Below are positions 1-8,353 of a DNA stretch of 38,171 nucleotides, one piece after another. The position numbers and the translations under genes were made by a program. The stretch is from positions 1 to 38,171 of the forward strand of contig JADGIF010000022.1 in assembly GCA_018985225.1 (NCBI GenBank), written 5' to 3'. The number at the start of each line of letters is the position of its first letter. The stretch's first letter is position 1. The notes beneath the pieces are model-generated. The model made no database searches. It had not been told where the DNA came from and saw only the letters and a list, made by a program, of their open reading frames with translations. Source of the DNA: Amoeboradix gromovi (taxonomy: Eukaryota > Sanchytriomycota > Sanchytriomycetes > Sanchytriales > Sanchytriaceae).

Positions 1-294
1 TAATGGGACATTGTAGCCATGTTTCTTGCGACCTTGCTCGACAAGCTACTTAGCATCTGGCTCGTATTGAACGATGGCAAGAATATAAGATCATATGTCT
101 TTGCATGCTGTACCTGTTACTTATTTCTTTAGATTTGACATATTCAGGATTACATCTATTTACTCCATTTACCATTTGCGAAAAGGAAGAATATCGAGTG
201 TTTAAGGTATTAGAAAAATCTGGAAAAGTCTTGAAATGATACAAAAATATATACAAATTCGCGATAAATGATTTATTCAAGAAAATAGTCAAGC
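1..294 (-). mobile_element. Fanzor/TnpB-like gene relic, copy A, cut by window edge
   Basis: This stretch is about 95 percent identical by eye (roughly 15 differences) to 24798-25092. Read on the minus strand, its left 50 bases encode the TnpB-type segment SSKVARNMATMSHY, seen again in the better copy at 24.8 kb. The match to the 24.8 kb copy stops sharply at about 294, followed by unrelated sequence, so this copy is truncated at its 5' side. The zinc-ribbon end lies beyond the left edge of the window. The frame is broken, so this is a relic and not a working gene. It lies beyond the 3' end of the C2CD5-like gene and on the same strand. Confidence 0.75.
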
Positions 295-561
295 TGTATT
301 AGAATAAAAATAGCGGGTATTCATAGAGCATCAACGTAGAAGAGTGTTTCTGTGGAGTACTTCTGCTACATACTTTTCCTTCTTTTCATGCTTCTCTATG
401 ATTATTCTTTCCATTAAATTGGACAACTCCCAGAGGCTGAATATTAGCGGAGCTATTTCGCCTAGATTCTAGATTATAGCATGTGAGATTTTTCTGTGAA
501 GATGAATTCCGGTTTTTACAGCGGGTTCCCTAACGGATTTATAAATAAAATAAATTTTGGT
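295..561. other. Intergenic, nothing recognised
   Basis: Between the Fanzor relic and the 3' end of the C2CD5-like gene. No open frame with coding character, no tRNA and no clear repeat was seen. Confidence 0.5.
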
Positions 562-2976
562 TTATTGTACTTCTTTTAATATGTTTCCACTTACTGTTAT
601 CAAGCCATATGGATTTCCCTCGTTCTCAAAGCCTGTTGTCTGGATTATTATCCCGCTAACCACAGTTCCCCCGGTTGCTTCTGCAAGCATTCTCATTTCA
701 GCTTGCGCTTCAGTATTAGAGATACAAAGCAATTCGGCTACCTTACCTGAGAGCACAACTGTGTCTCTTTCAGAGTATTCTTTAACCAAATGAAGAGTGT
801 GAAAATTCAAATGTTCGTATTCCTTAATAGTGCTATTTGACATTAAGCAGATATTTTGATAAGGAACATCTGTTTCTATTGGTTTGAATATGGTGCCGCT
901 TAGAGTGATAAGTACCTGGTCGTGATCTACAACTCTTAAACTTAGATCAAATCCTTTGATGTAAATGTTAAAAGTTTGAACGTCTGAAATATCAAAAATG
1001 CCGTTTTTAACAAACGGCAGATACTCTATGCGCTCCTTGAACTCAGTGCATAGTTTGTCTATAGCATTAGAGAGTTCCAACTGTAGGTTGTCGCTGCTTA
1101 AATCTAGATAAGAATGATTTTGAAGAAATTCTATAAATTGGTCCTCAGTCTCCATCCAATCAGGGACTATAGGTATATCAGTTGATAGAGAGTCAATATA
1201 AAGTACGTCTAATATATGTCTATCTATTTTGTCATCGATGCTTATCATATTCGAAGCACTAGCGGATAAAACAGCGTCTAAAATTAAGTTTTTGAAAAAC
1301 TCAGGACTGGGACTTGACGGATCTTCAGATAGTGGACTTAATTTTTTAGAAAGGTTCAGCGATGATTTCACTTCTGCCATTTCTCTGTGTTTCAATGTGC
1401 TTTCGATATTAATCTCGCTAATTCTTCTAATTGATTCTACTTTATCTTCAGTACCATCGACTGCTATAGGAATGCTTTCAGTTTGAAATGCGAGTGGAGA
1501 TGCAGGCGGTAAACATGTTAAATGTATAGAAAATCCATAAGCAATTCCAAGTATCAACTTTTCACCAACATCGATCGTCCAGTTTAAATTGAATATTGCA
1601 TTTTTACCAAACATTCTCATCTTTAGTAACAGTTGCTGATGCAAATCATATTCTAAAAAGGGTATTAAATCACTTATTATCTGCGCATGGACTTCACCTT
1701 CTCTTTCCTTCTTTTGTCGCACTACGACCGCCCATACGAACTTTGGAGTTCCTAACATCTGCTCTGTTGACGGTAGATCCATTGTGCTTAATATTACATC
1801 TGGGACCTCTTCACATCCACATACATAACATTGGCAGAACTGTGAAGGCCATAAGGTATTCTTGAATGTAGAGTGATACACGCTGCAATCAACAAGGTCA
1901 CTTTCATCCATAACGCAAGCAGTACCTGTCGCTTGTAATAAGCACACGTCATCAACCACGCTCACTGATTCTTGGTATCCAACCACAATATTACAGCGCA
2001 AGGTAGTCATGTGTTCCTTAACTTCTTCTCTTAGTTCAACCCACCACTGGTCTCTCTCGTCATCATTACTAAACAATTTGACGGATTTAACTGTAACAAA
2101 TCCGCCAATTTTAGCAACTTTTAAGTTAGTCAAAGTACAGAATGGATACCTTTTTTTAGCACCTACATCGAAAGATAAAGATATAGGAGATGTGCCTATA
2201 TCTATAGAGTGTTTAGAGTCTAGGTCGGAATGTATAGAATTATCGTCACCGCTGCTTAAGGCGCGCTTATTCTTTATAATGCGTTTATACATGCCTGGAT
2301 CAACAATTTTGGTTAATGTACCGATACCTCGGGCAGTCACAGATTGGTTGTCAGGTTCAAAGTCAAAGCTAAATTTATAACCAAGTACCATGTCAGCACC
2401 ACTAGAACTAGCATACTCTAGAATCTTTTCCCTGAGACTAGCTTCCAGTTTGTACATGTTTCTACGCCTATTTTCATTACTCGCTCGCTGGGTTCTAAAC
2501 GAATCACTCCAATGATACTCACTGTCTTTTAACGAAACTATAAAATCAACTAAACCCAAGACTTCAAAGTTCTGAAATGTCGGACGGGTTAAAGATTGAA
2601 TAGGTATACTAGATATATTCATATCAAAAGAATTGATTTGTATATTAACCAAGATTTCGCCGCGAGTACCTTCTAAACTATCCATTAATGGAAACCAACC
2701 ATTCACATTACAAGTCGGGAGAATAACAGTTCCGATTAAATTGTCGGTAGTGATAGCATCTCTGTCCCAGACGCTAATGTCAATAAACGGCACCAGATCT
2801 TGACTTTCCCATCTGCATGCATAGTTCCATTTGGGTTCCAGCGAATGAATTGTTTGAGTTCTTTGTTCGTTGTTATCAAATTTAATGACGCAATATGCAT
2901 CAGAGGAATCTGTTGATTTATCCATTATTGGCAGGTTGCGTCCTTCTAATATTTTTAGTTTTATTATTGAAGGCAT
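562..2976 (-). CDS. C2 domain-containing protein 5 (C2CD5/CDP138)-like
   Basis: An 804-residue protein. The start is the ATG at 2976, because the sequence from there (MPSIIKLKILEGRNLPIMD) is a normal first strand of a C2 domain; the frame runs 26 codons further upstream, but that extension has no family match. The N-terminal C2 domain (about residues 1-130) is followed by the C2CD5 signature segments: ASNENRRRNMYKLEASLREK near residue 165, a VLGY core, then YPFCTLTNLKVAKIGGFVTV and a second block with WWVELREEVKEH and IVVGYQESVSVVDDVC. C2CD5 family proteins are known in animals as calcium- and phospholipid-binding factors in vesicle fusion (insulin-regulated GLUT4 trafficking in mammals); here a membrane-trafficking role is inference. 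The stop codon overlaps an AATAAA signal. It is divergently transcribed from the Sel1 gene, 177 bp away. Confidence 0.88.
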   Translation of the reverse strand: MPSIIKLKILEGRNLPIMDKSTDSSDAYCVIKFDNNEQRTQTIHSLEPKWNYACRWESQDLVPFIDISVWDRDAITTDNLIGTVILPTCNVNGWFPLMDSLEGTRGEILVNIQINSFDMNISSIPIQSLTRPTFQNFEVLGLVDFIVSLKDSEYHWSDSFRTQRASNENRRRNMYKLEASLREKILEYASSSGADMVLGYKFSFDFEPDNQSVTARGIGTLTKIVDPGMYKRIIKNKRALSSGDDNSIHSDLDSKHSIDIGTSPISLSFDVGAKKRYPFCTLTNLKVAKIGGFVTVKSVKLFSNDDERDQWWVELREEVKEHMTTLRCNIVVGYQESVSVVDDVCLLQATGTACVMDESDLVDCSVYHSTFKNTLWPSQFCQCYVCGCEEVPDVILSTMDLPSTEQMLGTPKFVWAVVVRQKKEREGEVHAQIISDLIPFLEYDLHQQLLLKMRMFGKNAIFNLNWTIDVGEKLILGIAYGFSIHLTCLPPASPLAFQTESIPIAVDGTEDKVESIRRISEINIESTLKHREMAEVKSSLNLSKKLSPLSEDPSSPSPEFFKNLILDAVLSASASNMISIDDKIDRHILDVLYIDSLSTDIPIVPDWMETEDQFIEFLQNHSYLDLSSDNLQLELSNAIDKLCTEFKERIEYLPFVKNGIFDISDVQTFNIYIKGFDLSLRVVDHDQVLITLSGTIFKPIETDVPYQNICLMSNSTIKEYEHLNFHTLHLVKEYSERDTVVLSGKVAELLCISNTEAQAEMRMLAEATGGTVVSGIIIQTTGFENEGNPYGLITVSGNILKEVQ

Positions 2977-3153
2977 GGTTACAGAAACTCCGAATTTGAG
3001 GAAACAAATAGATGGAGCCCGCAAGCAGAGTCCAAATTTAATCAAGGTTGCCACTTGATTCTATTGCCAATTAACCGCATTTTCACAACCAGCTCTGATT
3101 GGCTCAAAGTTCTAAATTGATGTGAAAAAGCATTAGTCACTCGGGGTGGAAAC
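2977..3153. promoter_or_regulatory. Divergent promoter region with two CCAAT-like boxes
   Basis: The 177-bp gap between two divergent start codons must hold both promoters. It contains CCAAT at 3067-3071 and its inverse ATTGG at 3098-3102. CCAAT boxes are bound by the conserved HAP/NF-Y complex in fungi; that these are functional is inference. Confidence 0.35.
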
Positions 3154-6100
3154 ATGGCTTCCGCTCTACGACCTATTACTGCATTATTTCAAGTAGTTGA
3201 TGAATTGATTCAGTCAGTAGATAGGGTAAAAGATAATGCAGTGCAAATCGATAGGACTGTTGCCTATGGTCATCAAGTATTGGATTTAATATGTTTTGAA
3301 TTGGAAAAGAAAGAAATCGTACAACAATCAAATGGTCTCGGAATTCAGACCAACAGATCATATCCCTTCGACCAGCTACCTCAACCTATTGGTGAGTATT
3401 GCACTAAGCTACATAGTACTCTGCTGGATATACAGAACTATAAAGATATTTATGACACCAAAAAGATCCATCACAAAATTTTAAAGTCACTTAAACACAC
3501 GCGTAAACTGGACAATTACGAGCATACTCTACGTGATCTGATTCAACTTATCAAAGGGCATTATCAAGTAATACATCATGATTTAATGCTCCAAAAGCAA
3601 AAGGAACCTAAAATGGTACAACAGCTACTTAACGAGCCCAGGAATAGCAATAATCAGTTACAGCAACCTAGCGAACTATACAGTCGTCGTAATCCTGATG
3701 CCCAATTACGTATTGAGTCTCTCGCACAAAAGCAGCGAGAAAATGATCAATTTTTCCAAAACATGCTGCAAAGCTATTCTCGTAACCTAAACAAGGATGA
3801 AATAGAATACGAAACTATTAAGGAAGTGGAATGGCTATCAAAGAATAAGCCTCATCCAATTTATCCAGTTCAGGTTAAACCTGTGTTTGATAGATTTCCC
3901 GGTATTTCTAAATCTCCTATTCACAAAGAAGTGGAACTAGATGAGCAGCTAATCAATAGCTTAGATGCTTTAAACTACGAGCATGTCACTGTTTCAACTG
4001 ATTACGAATTAAGCGAAATTCCGGCTCCTCGCAAAAGCTCTAGCACGCAAAGTGAGAAATCTGCCCATTTTGTTGAGTCCAAGCGTAATAGTTTGCAAAG
4101 TGACCAATTCTTTAATTTTGGACCTTATTCAAACAATACAGAGGCTATATCACCTTCAAAGTCAAATCGATCTAAACTAGCAAAACCCTCTTACAGCCCT
4201 AAGCCGCAATCTAAGATTACTAAATCTGACTTTGCGAATAATATGCTCAAATCGCATCCTTCTCTAGAGCAATCCATTATTTCTACGTCTGATAGGCTTT
4301 CTGTTGCTGCAGTAGAATTAGACAAGGAAGATGATAGCACTAACGCTTCTTGCAGAAACGATAATTCTAGCCCTACTGAACCTCTGAGTAGCCCTACTGC
4401 AGATAAACCATTTACAAGTAGTCCCCAGCTGTCTCCCGATAGTAATCATATTGGAACAAATCATAGGAAATCCGTGCACTCGATAGTTATTAATGAGCCT
4501 CTATTCTTCCATCCTTCTCAAGAGCTCAGTTCTAGTATAAATGAATCCAATATTACAGACGAAGCGACATACTCTACCATTAATAGTGTTTTAAGCAGTA
4601 GCACCACTAAAAGTCTCCAAATTCCTGGAAATCCCACTCTAGGCGCAAGAGACTCAAAAGGTAATCAGGTAATTGTAAGTAATGGTGAGAATAGTGAGTT
4701 AGTCAACGATGATAAATTATCTGATTCTAAGAGCAACGCTGGTTCGGAAGTCGGAAGAGCTTTAGCCGAAAAGGATCCTGTTTCCTTAGTCCAAAATATT
4801 ATTGGAGCAGTTTCCTCGAACACTGAAAAAGTCGATGCAACTGGCACGGCTAATTTTGGTTTGGTTACATCTGCTAATAGAGAAGATGACAAATTGTTGG
4901 ATATCGAACCTCTGGAATTCGTGGCTACGGTGCCCAACACCAAAGTAGATTTGGATGCGTTGCTTATTGACTTTGATAATTCATTACCACGAACTAGTGA
5001 AAACAACGTAACTGCTGAAGTTCAAGCGCCTAAACCAGAAGAACCACCGAAGCAGGACAGTAGGGTGGACGTGGAGGAAACAAAGCATCAGGATAATGAT
5101 CAGCCGCAGAGTGCTGATAAGGGTGAAAGTCAGAAGTCGGTGGAAAATATCCAAGAGGAGCATCATCCAGGTATCCAATCAAAAGATCGGAATCGCCTGT
5201 CTGTTGAGACTGCACAAGATGATCATTATCCGGATGTTATACTGAATGATCCAAATCAACCTGCTTTGTACGACGATCAGTATTATGACTACAACCAACA
5301 AGGTTATTATGACAACCAATACTGCGATCCCAATTTCTATTATTACGATCCCAATTATCAGCAGTACTACTATTATCCGCCTGTGAGCGAATCGAAATCA
5401 CAGCCCAACACACCTTCGATTCAAGCAGTTAAAAGCCCAGGTGATAGACCCCAATCTATGATTTTAAATAGCACAACAGCTAGTGAGTTAAGTGCGCCTT
5501 ATTATACAGGACCTAATTACGCCCTCGCCAGACCGCCTGCTCAGACAGAAAAACTAGTAAGACCTACTATTTATAAGCCAAACGATAAAGCAAGGCCTAA
5601 CTCTATGATAAGTACTTTATCAGGCTTCAGTGATAAATCGAAACAGTTTGCCAGCAGACTTAACAATCCGTTTACATCACAAAGTCAGCTTAATCCAGTA
5701 AGTCGCTCTAACAGCCATTCGCTGGACATGAATACTCAGTTTAACACTGTGCAGAGGTACGCAGATAATGGAGATAGCGATGCCATGTTTGAGTTGGCAA
5801 AGAGATATGCATCTACTAAATCTGAATGTGACATGAGCAAGGCAGTGGATTACTTGTCAAAAGCGAGCAAATTAGGTCACGAAGAGGCCAGTGTGGCATT
5901 GGGTAAAGTATATTTAAGAGGAGAGGGAGGTATAAAGAGAGACGTAAACAAGGCAATATCGTACTTACGAGTTGCTCAGCGGAATCCTTCTGCTTTGAAT
6001 GCTCTAGGTAGATGTTATGAATTAAGAAAGCAGTATGGTGAGGCATTTAAATGTTTCATAACAGCCAGTGAATTTGGTCATGCTAGTAGTTTGCTCAATG

Positions 6101-6714
6101 TTGGGCTATGCTACTCAAGTGGCAGAGGTGTGGAGCAAGATTGCAAAAGTGCTAAATCTTACTTCGAATATGCTGCAGAACTCGGAAATGGATTAGCGCA
6201 CAAGATATTAGGAACGGCTTATCTGAACGGGGATTTAGGGCTACAAAAAGACTATTTAAAGGGATTTCAACACTTTCAATCATCATTGCAGTGCGGATGT
6301 CCAGACTCCCATATAAACATTGCAGAATGTTACCAAAATGGAGTAGGGGTAGACCAGAGTAATGAGCTAGCATTTGAGCATTATAAACTGGCTGCCCAGG
6401 CTAAGCCATTTAATCCAGAAAGTCAGTATAAGTTTGGACAAATTTATGAACAAGGGTTATTATGTGAGCAAAACTATACACGCGCTATATACTGGTATGC
6501 GGCTAGTGCTAAATTAGATTATGGACCCAGTGCGTTTAGGTTAGGTTACATTTACGAGAATGGGTATGGAGTAGAAAAGGACTTAAAGCGGGCATACGGA
6601 ATGTATTGCCATGCAGCAGAATCTACGAGGACACCGGTTTTAGAAGCTAAAAAGTGCGCAGAGAAGATTAAGCCCACAAGAATATCACAAGTACTGAGTT
6701 ACTTTGGAAATTAA
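3154..6714 (+). CDS. Sel1-repeat protein with long disordered middle (Chs4/Skt5-like architecture)
   Basis: A 1186-residue protein. Residues 1-160 are helical and hydrophobic (ALFQVVDELIQSVDRVKDN) and could form a four-helix bundle of the kind found at the N-terminus of MLKL-like and fungal signalling proteins; this is tentative. Residues 160-860 are low-complexity Ser/Asn/Pro-rich sequence, with a Tyr/Gln/Asn-rich prion-like stretch at about 705-742. Residues 867-1165 carry about seven Sel1 repeats, recognisable by G-x-G-V and A-x-x-x-Y/F-x-x-A-A patterns (GRGVEQDCKSAKSYFEYAA, NGVGVDQSN, NGYGVEKDLKRAY). Fungal proteins with disordered regions plus Sel1 repeats include the chitin synthase III activators Chs4/Skt5, but the C-terminus (SYFGN) lacks the CaaX box typical of those, so the link to chitin synthesis is only suggestive. 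An AATAAA overlaps the stop codon. Confidence 0.85.
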   Translation: MASALRPITALFQVVDELIQSVDRVKDNAVQIDRTVAYGHQVLDLICFELEKKEIVQQSNGLGIQTNRSYPFDQLPQPIGEYCTKLHSTLLDIQNYKDIYDTKKIHHKILKSLKHTRKLDNYEHTLRDLIQLIKGHYQVIHHDLMLQKQKEPKMVQQLLNEPRNSNNQLQQPSELYSRRNPDAQLRIESLAQKQRENDQFFQNMLQSYSRNLNKDEIEYETIKEVEWLSKNKPHPIYPVQVKPVFDRFPGISKSPIHKEVELDEQLINSLDALNYEHVTVSTDYELSEIPAPRKSSSTQSEKSAHFVESKRNSLQSDQFFNFGPYSNNTEAISPSKSNRSKLAKPSYSPKPQSKITKSDFANNMLKSHPSLEQSIISTSDRLSVAAVELDKEDDSTNASCRNDNSSPTEPLSSPTADKPFTSSPQLSPDSNHIGTNHRKSVHSIVINEPLFFHPSQELSSSINESNITDEATYSTINSVLSSSTTKSLQIPGNPTLGARDSKGNQVIVSNGENSELVNDDKLSDSKSNAGSEVGRALAEKDPVSLVQNIIGAVSSNTEKVDATGTANFGLVTSANREDDKLLDIEPLEFVATVPNTKVDLDALLIDFDNSLPRTSENNVTAEVQAPKPEEPPKQDSRVDVEETKHQDNDQPQSADKGESQKSVENIQEEHHPGIQSKDRNRLSVETAQDDHYPDVILNDPNQPALYDDQYYDYNQQGYYDNQYCDPNFYYYDPNYQQYYYYPPVSESKSQPNTPSIQAVKSPGDRPQSMILNSTTASELSAPYYTGPNYALARPPAQTEKLVRPTIYKPNDKARPNSMISTLSGFSDKSKQFASRLNNPFTSQSQLNPVSRSNSHSLDMNTQFNTVQRYADNGDSDAMFELAKRYASTKSECDMSKAVDYLSKASKLGHEEASVALGKVYLRGEGGIKRDVNKAISYLRVAQRNPSALNALGRCYELRKQYGEAFKCFITASEFGHASSLLNVGLCYSSGRGVEQDCKSAKSYFEYAAELGNGLAHKILGTAYLNGDLGLQKDYLKGFQHFQSSLQCGCPDSHINIAECYQNGVGVDQSNELAFEHYKLAAQAKPFNPESQYKFGQIYEQGLLCEQNYTRAIYWYAASAKLDYGPSAFRLGYIYENGYGVEKDLKRAYGMYCHAAESTRTPVLEAKKCAEKIKPTRISQVLSYFGN

Positions 6715-7307
6715 TAAAAAATGTATAACTTAGGATATCTGGTTTACTTGCTTGAAATATGTGCACTTTGTTCAGGACGTACTCCACGAAAACCATAAGG
6801 CCCAGAAGAATATCTCAAATACATAGTACTACTCAGGTAGAAATGGCGGAGTTTATCACATATGCTTTAGTGACGCCTTTCATAACTACCCACTTGGCAT
6901 TTTAGGACGTAAAGGACTTGTACTATAAAAAGTAAAATAGAGGGGAATAAAAAAGGTATAATAAAAAGATAAAGAGTTATTGACCAAACTCCGGGAAAGA
7001 AACAATCAAAACTGTATTACACTAAGCTTGATTAATTTCACTGACTCCAATATTACGATGAATACCAGCACTTAACGAAGTGTATCACAGGCTTCAAAGA
7101 GTTAAGTCAAAAGAATCTAGGAAGAGGCATCTTTGGTATGACGTGTAAGTTTATTGGACCATTTTAACTTATTTAAAGCGGACAAATGGACCTTTTAAGT
7201 TTTCCGAATCTCTATAGATCTCGATTTCTCGTTTTCAAGAGTCTCATGATTTAACCAATCAGATGTCAATATATTTTATCAAAACGCGTTCGCAGAAAGA
7301 AACAGCC
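6715..7307. other. Intergenic, nothing recognised
   Basis: About 590 bases between the Sel1 gene and the LRR gene. It is AT-rich with scattered short A-runs. I see no coding frame, tRNA or copy of the repeats found elsewhere in the window. It should contain the promoter of the LRR gene. Confidence 0.5.
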
Positions 7308-8306
7308 ATGATACTTATAACTCTTCTTTACAGTTTTACAGAGGAATGCGAAAATGTCGTGAATTTAGCTAGAGGATTAGGAATGGAGAGCAGTAATCCG
7401 ACAGAGTTTACTAGCATACTCAACAATTGTTGTAGTTCAAAAGGGATAACCTGCTCTGGTGCAATTGTTGGGATTAAATGGAATGGTTACAACTTAGAAG
7501 GTAAAATAAATGGGACTGCACTGCCACCATACTTACGAGTACTGCATTTAGAAGATAATAAAATTTACGGAGATATCCCTACACTACCCTCTACTTTAAC
7601 TCAGTTTTTTCTAGACAACAACAACATCAACGGGTCACTGCCTGATAAGCTGCCAATAGGATTACAATATGTATCGCTAACTTACAATATGATGTCCGGA
7701 AATTTCCCCACTCTTCCACAGAGTATACAAAATCTGTATTTGAGTCCAGGTAATCTCTTCTCTGGTAGTTTAGTGTTCAAATACCCAGTCTCATTTTCAA
7801 TATACGGTAACTGGATAAGCGATGTTGTAGTTTATAACTCTAGTAGGATTACAAGCTGCGATATCTCGAATAATCCACTGCTGAACAATCCCCATATTGC
7901 AAATCTTACAATGTGTACTAAAAATGATTTGTATAGCTTTGATACTCTATCGGCTGCTAGATTAGATTCTTTTTTAACCTCTGAAGATGCGGCGACGTAC
8001 AATTTAAAAACTAGGACATCTAAGCCATTATCGACAACTGATTTTTACCTAGAAAGCACCGATTCATATGAATCCGACTTTTACGAGTCTACCTTTATTG
8101 TTGACATCAAAAATTCTGATAAGGGCGAACCAATATTTGAATTGTCCTCTTTTGTAATTTATTTAGCAGTCGGGGGAGTTTTGTTGATAATAGTTATGTG
8201 TTTAAGTATCTTTATATTATGTAAAAATGCCAAGACAAAATCCAGATTTGCTGTTAATGATAGCATTAAGAAGGCTAGAAGTTCCTTTTTTAGAAAGTCA
8301 ATCTAG
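7308..8306 (+). CDS. Leucine-rich repeat single-pass membrane protein, plant-type LRR
   Basis: A 332-residue protein. I prefer the ATG at 7308 over the one at 7263 because it puts a short hydrophobic stretch (MILITLLYSF) at the N-terminus as a probable signal peptide. Next comes a Cys-capped N-terminal segment resembling the LRRNT of plant-type receptors (CENVVNLARGLGM ... CCSSKGITC). LRRs follow at about residues 60-200, with the L-x-x-L-x-L-x-x-N-x-I-x-G-x-I-P pattern (LRVLHLEDNKIYGDIP). A Ser/Thr/Asp/Glu-rich juxtamembrane segment precedes one transmembrane helix at about 283-305 (YLAVGGVLLIIVMCLSIFIL) and a short basic tail. The design is that of a cell-surface LRR protein without a kinase domain. 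The ligand and role are unknown. It ends 47 bp before the APC1 start on the same strand. Confidence 0.75.
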   Translation: MILITLLYSFTEECENVVNLARGLGMESSNPTEFTSILNNCCSSKGITCSGAIVGIKWNGYNLEGKINGTALPPYLRVLHLEDNKIYGDIPTLPSTLTQFFLDNNNINGSLPDKLPIGLQYVSLTYNMMSGNFPTLPQSIQNLYLSPGNLFSGSLVFKYPVSFSIYGNWISDVVVYNSSRITSCDISNNPLLNNPHIANLTMCTKNDLYSFDTLSAARLDSFLTSEDAATYNLKTRTSKPLSTTDFYLESTDSYESDFYESTFIVDIKNSDKGEPIFELSSFVIYLAVGGVLLIIVMCLSIFILCKNAKTKSRFAVNDSIKKARSSFFRKSI

Positions 8307-8353
8307 TAAATCATTCTGCTTTATATTTTTCAAAACTTTTCAATTCCTTTGAT

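Noticed and set aside
50-292. 80-codon minus-strand frames at 50-292 and 24846-25088 that look like a conserved small protein
   Set aside because: They are conserved only because they lie in the duplicated Fanzor relic; the TnpB motifs are in a different frame.
5266-5380. Tandem DNA repeat in the Sel1 gene
   Set aside because: The tyrosine-rich stretch arises from biased composition; the bases do not form regular repeat units.
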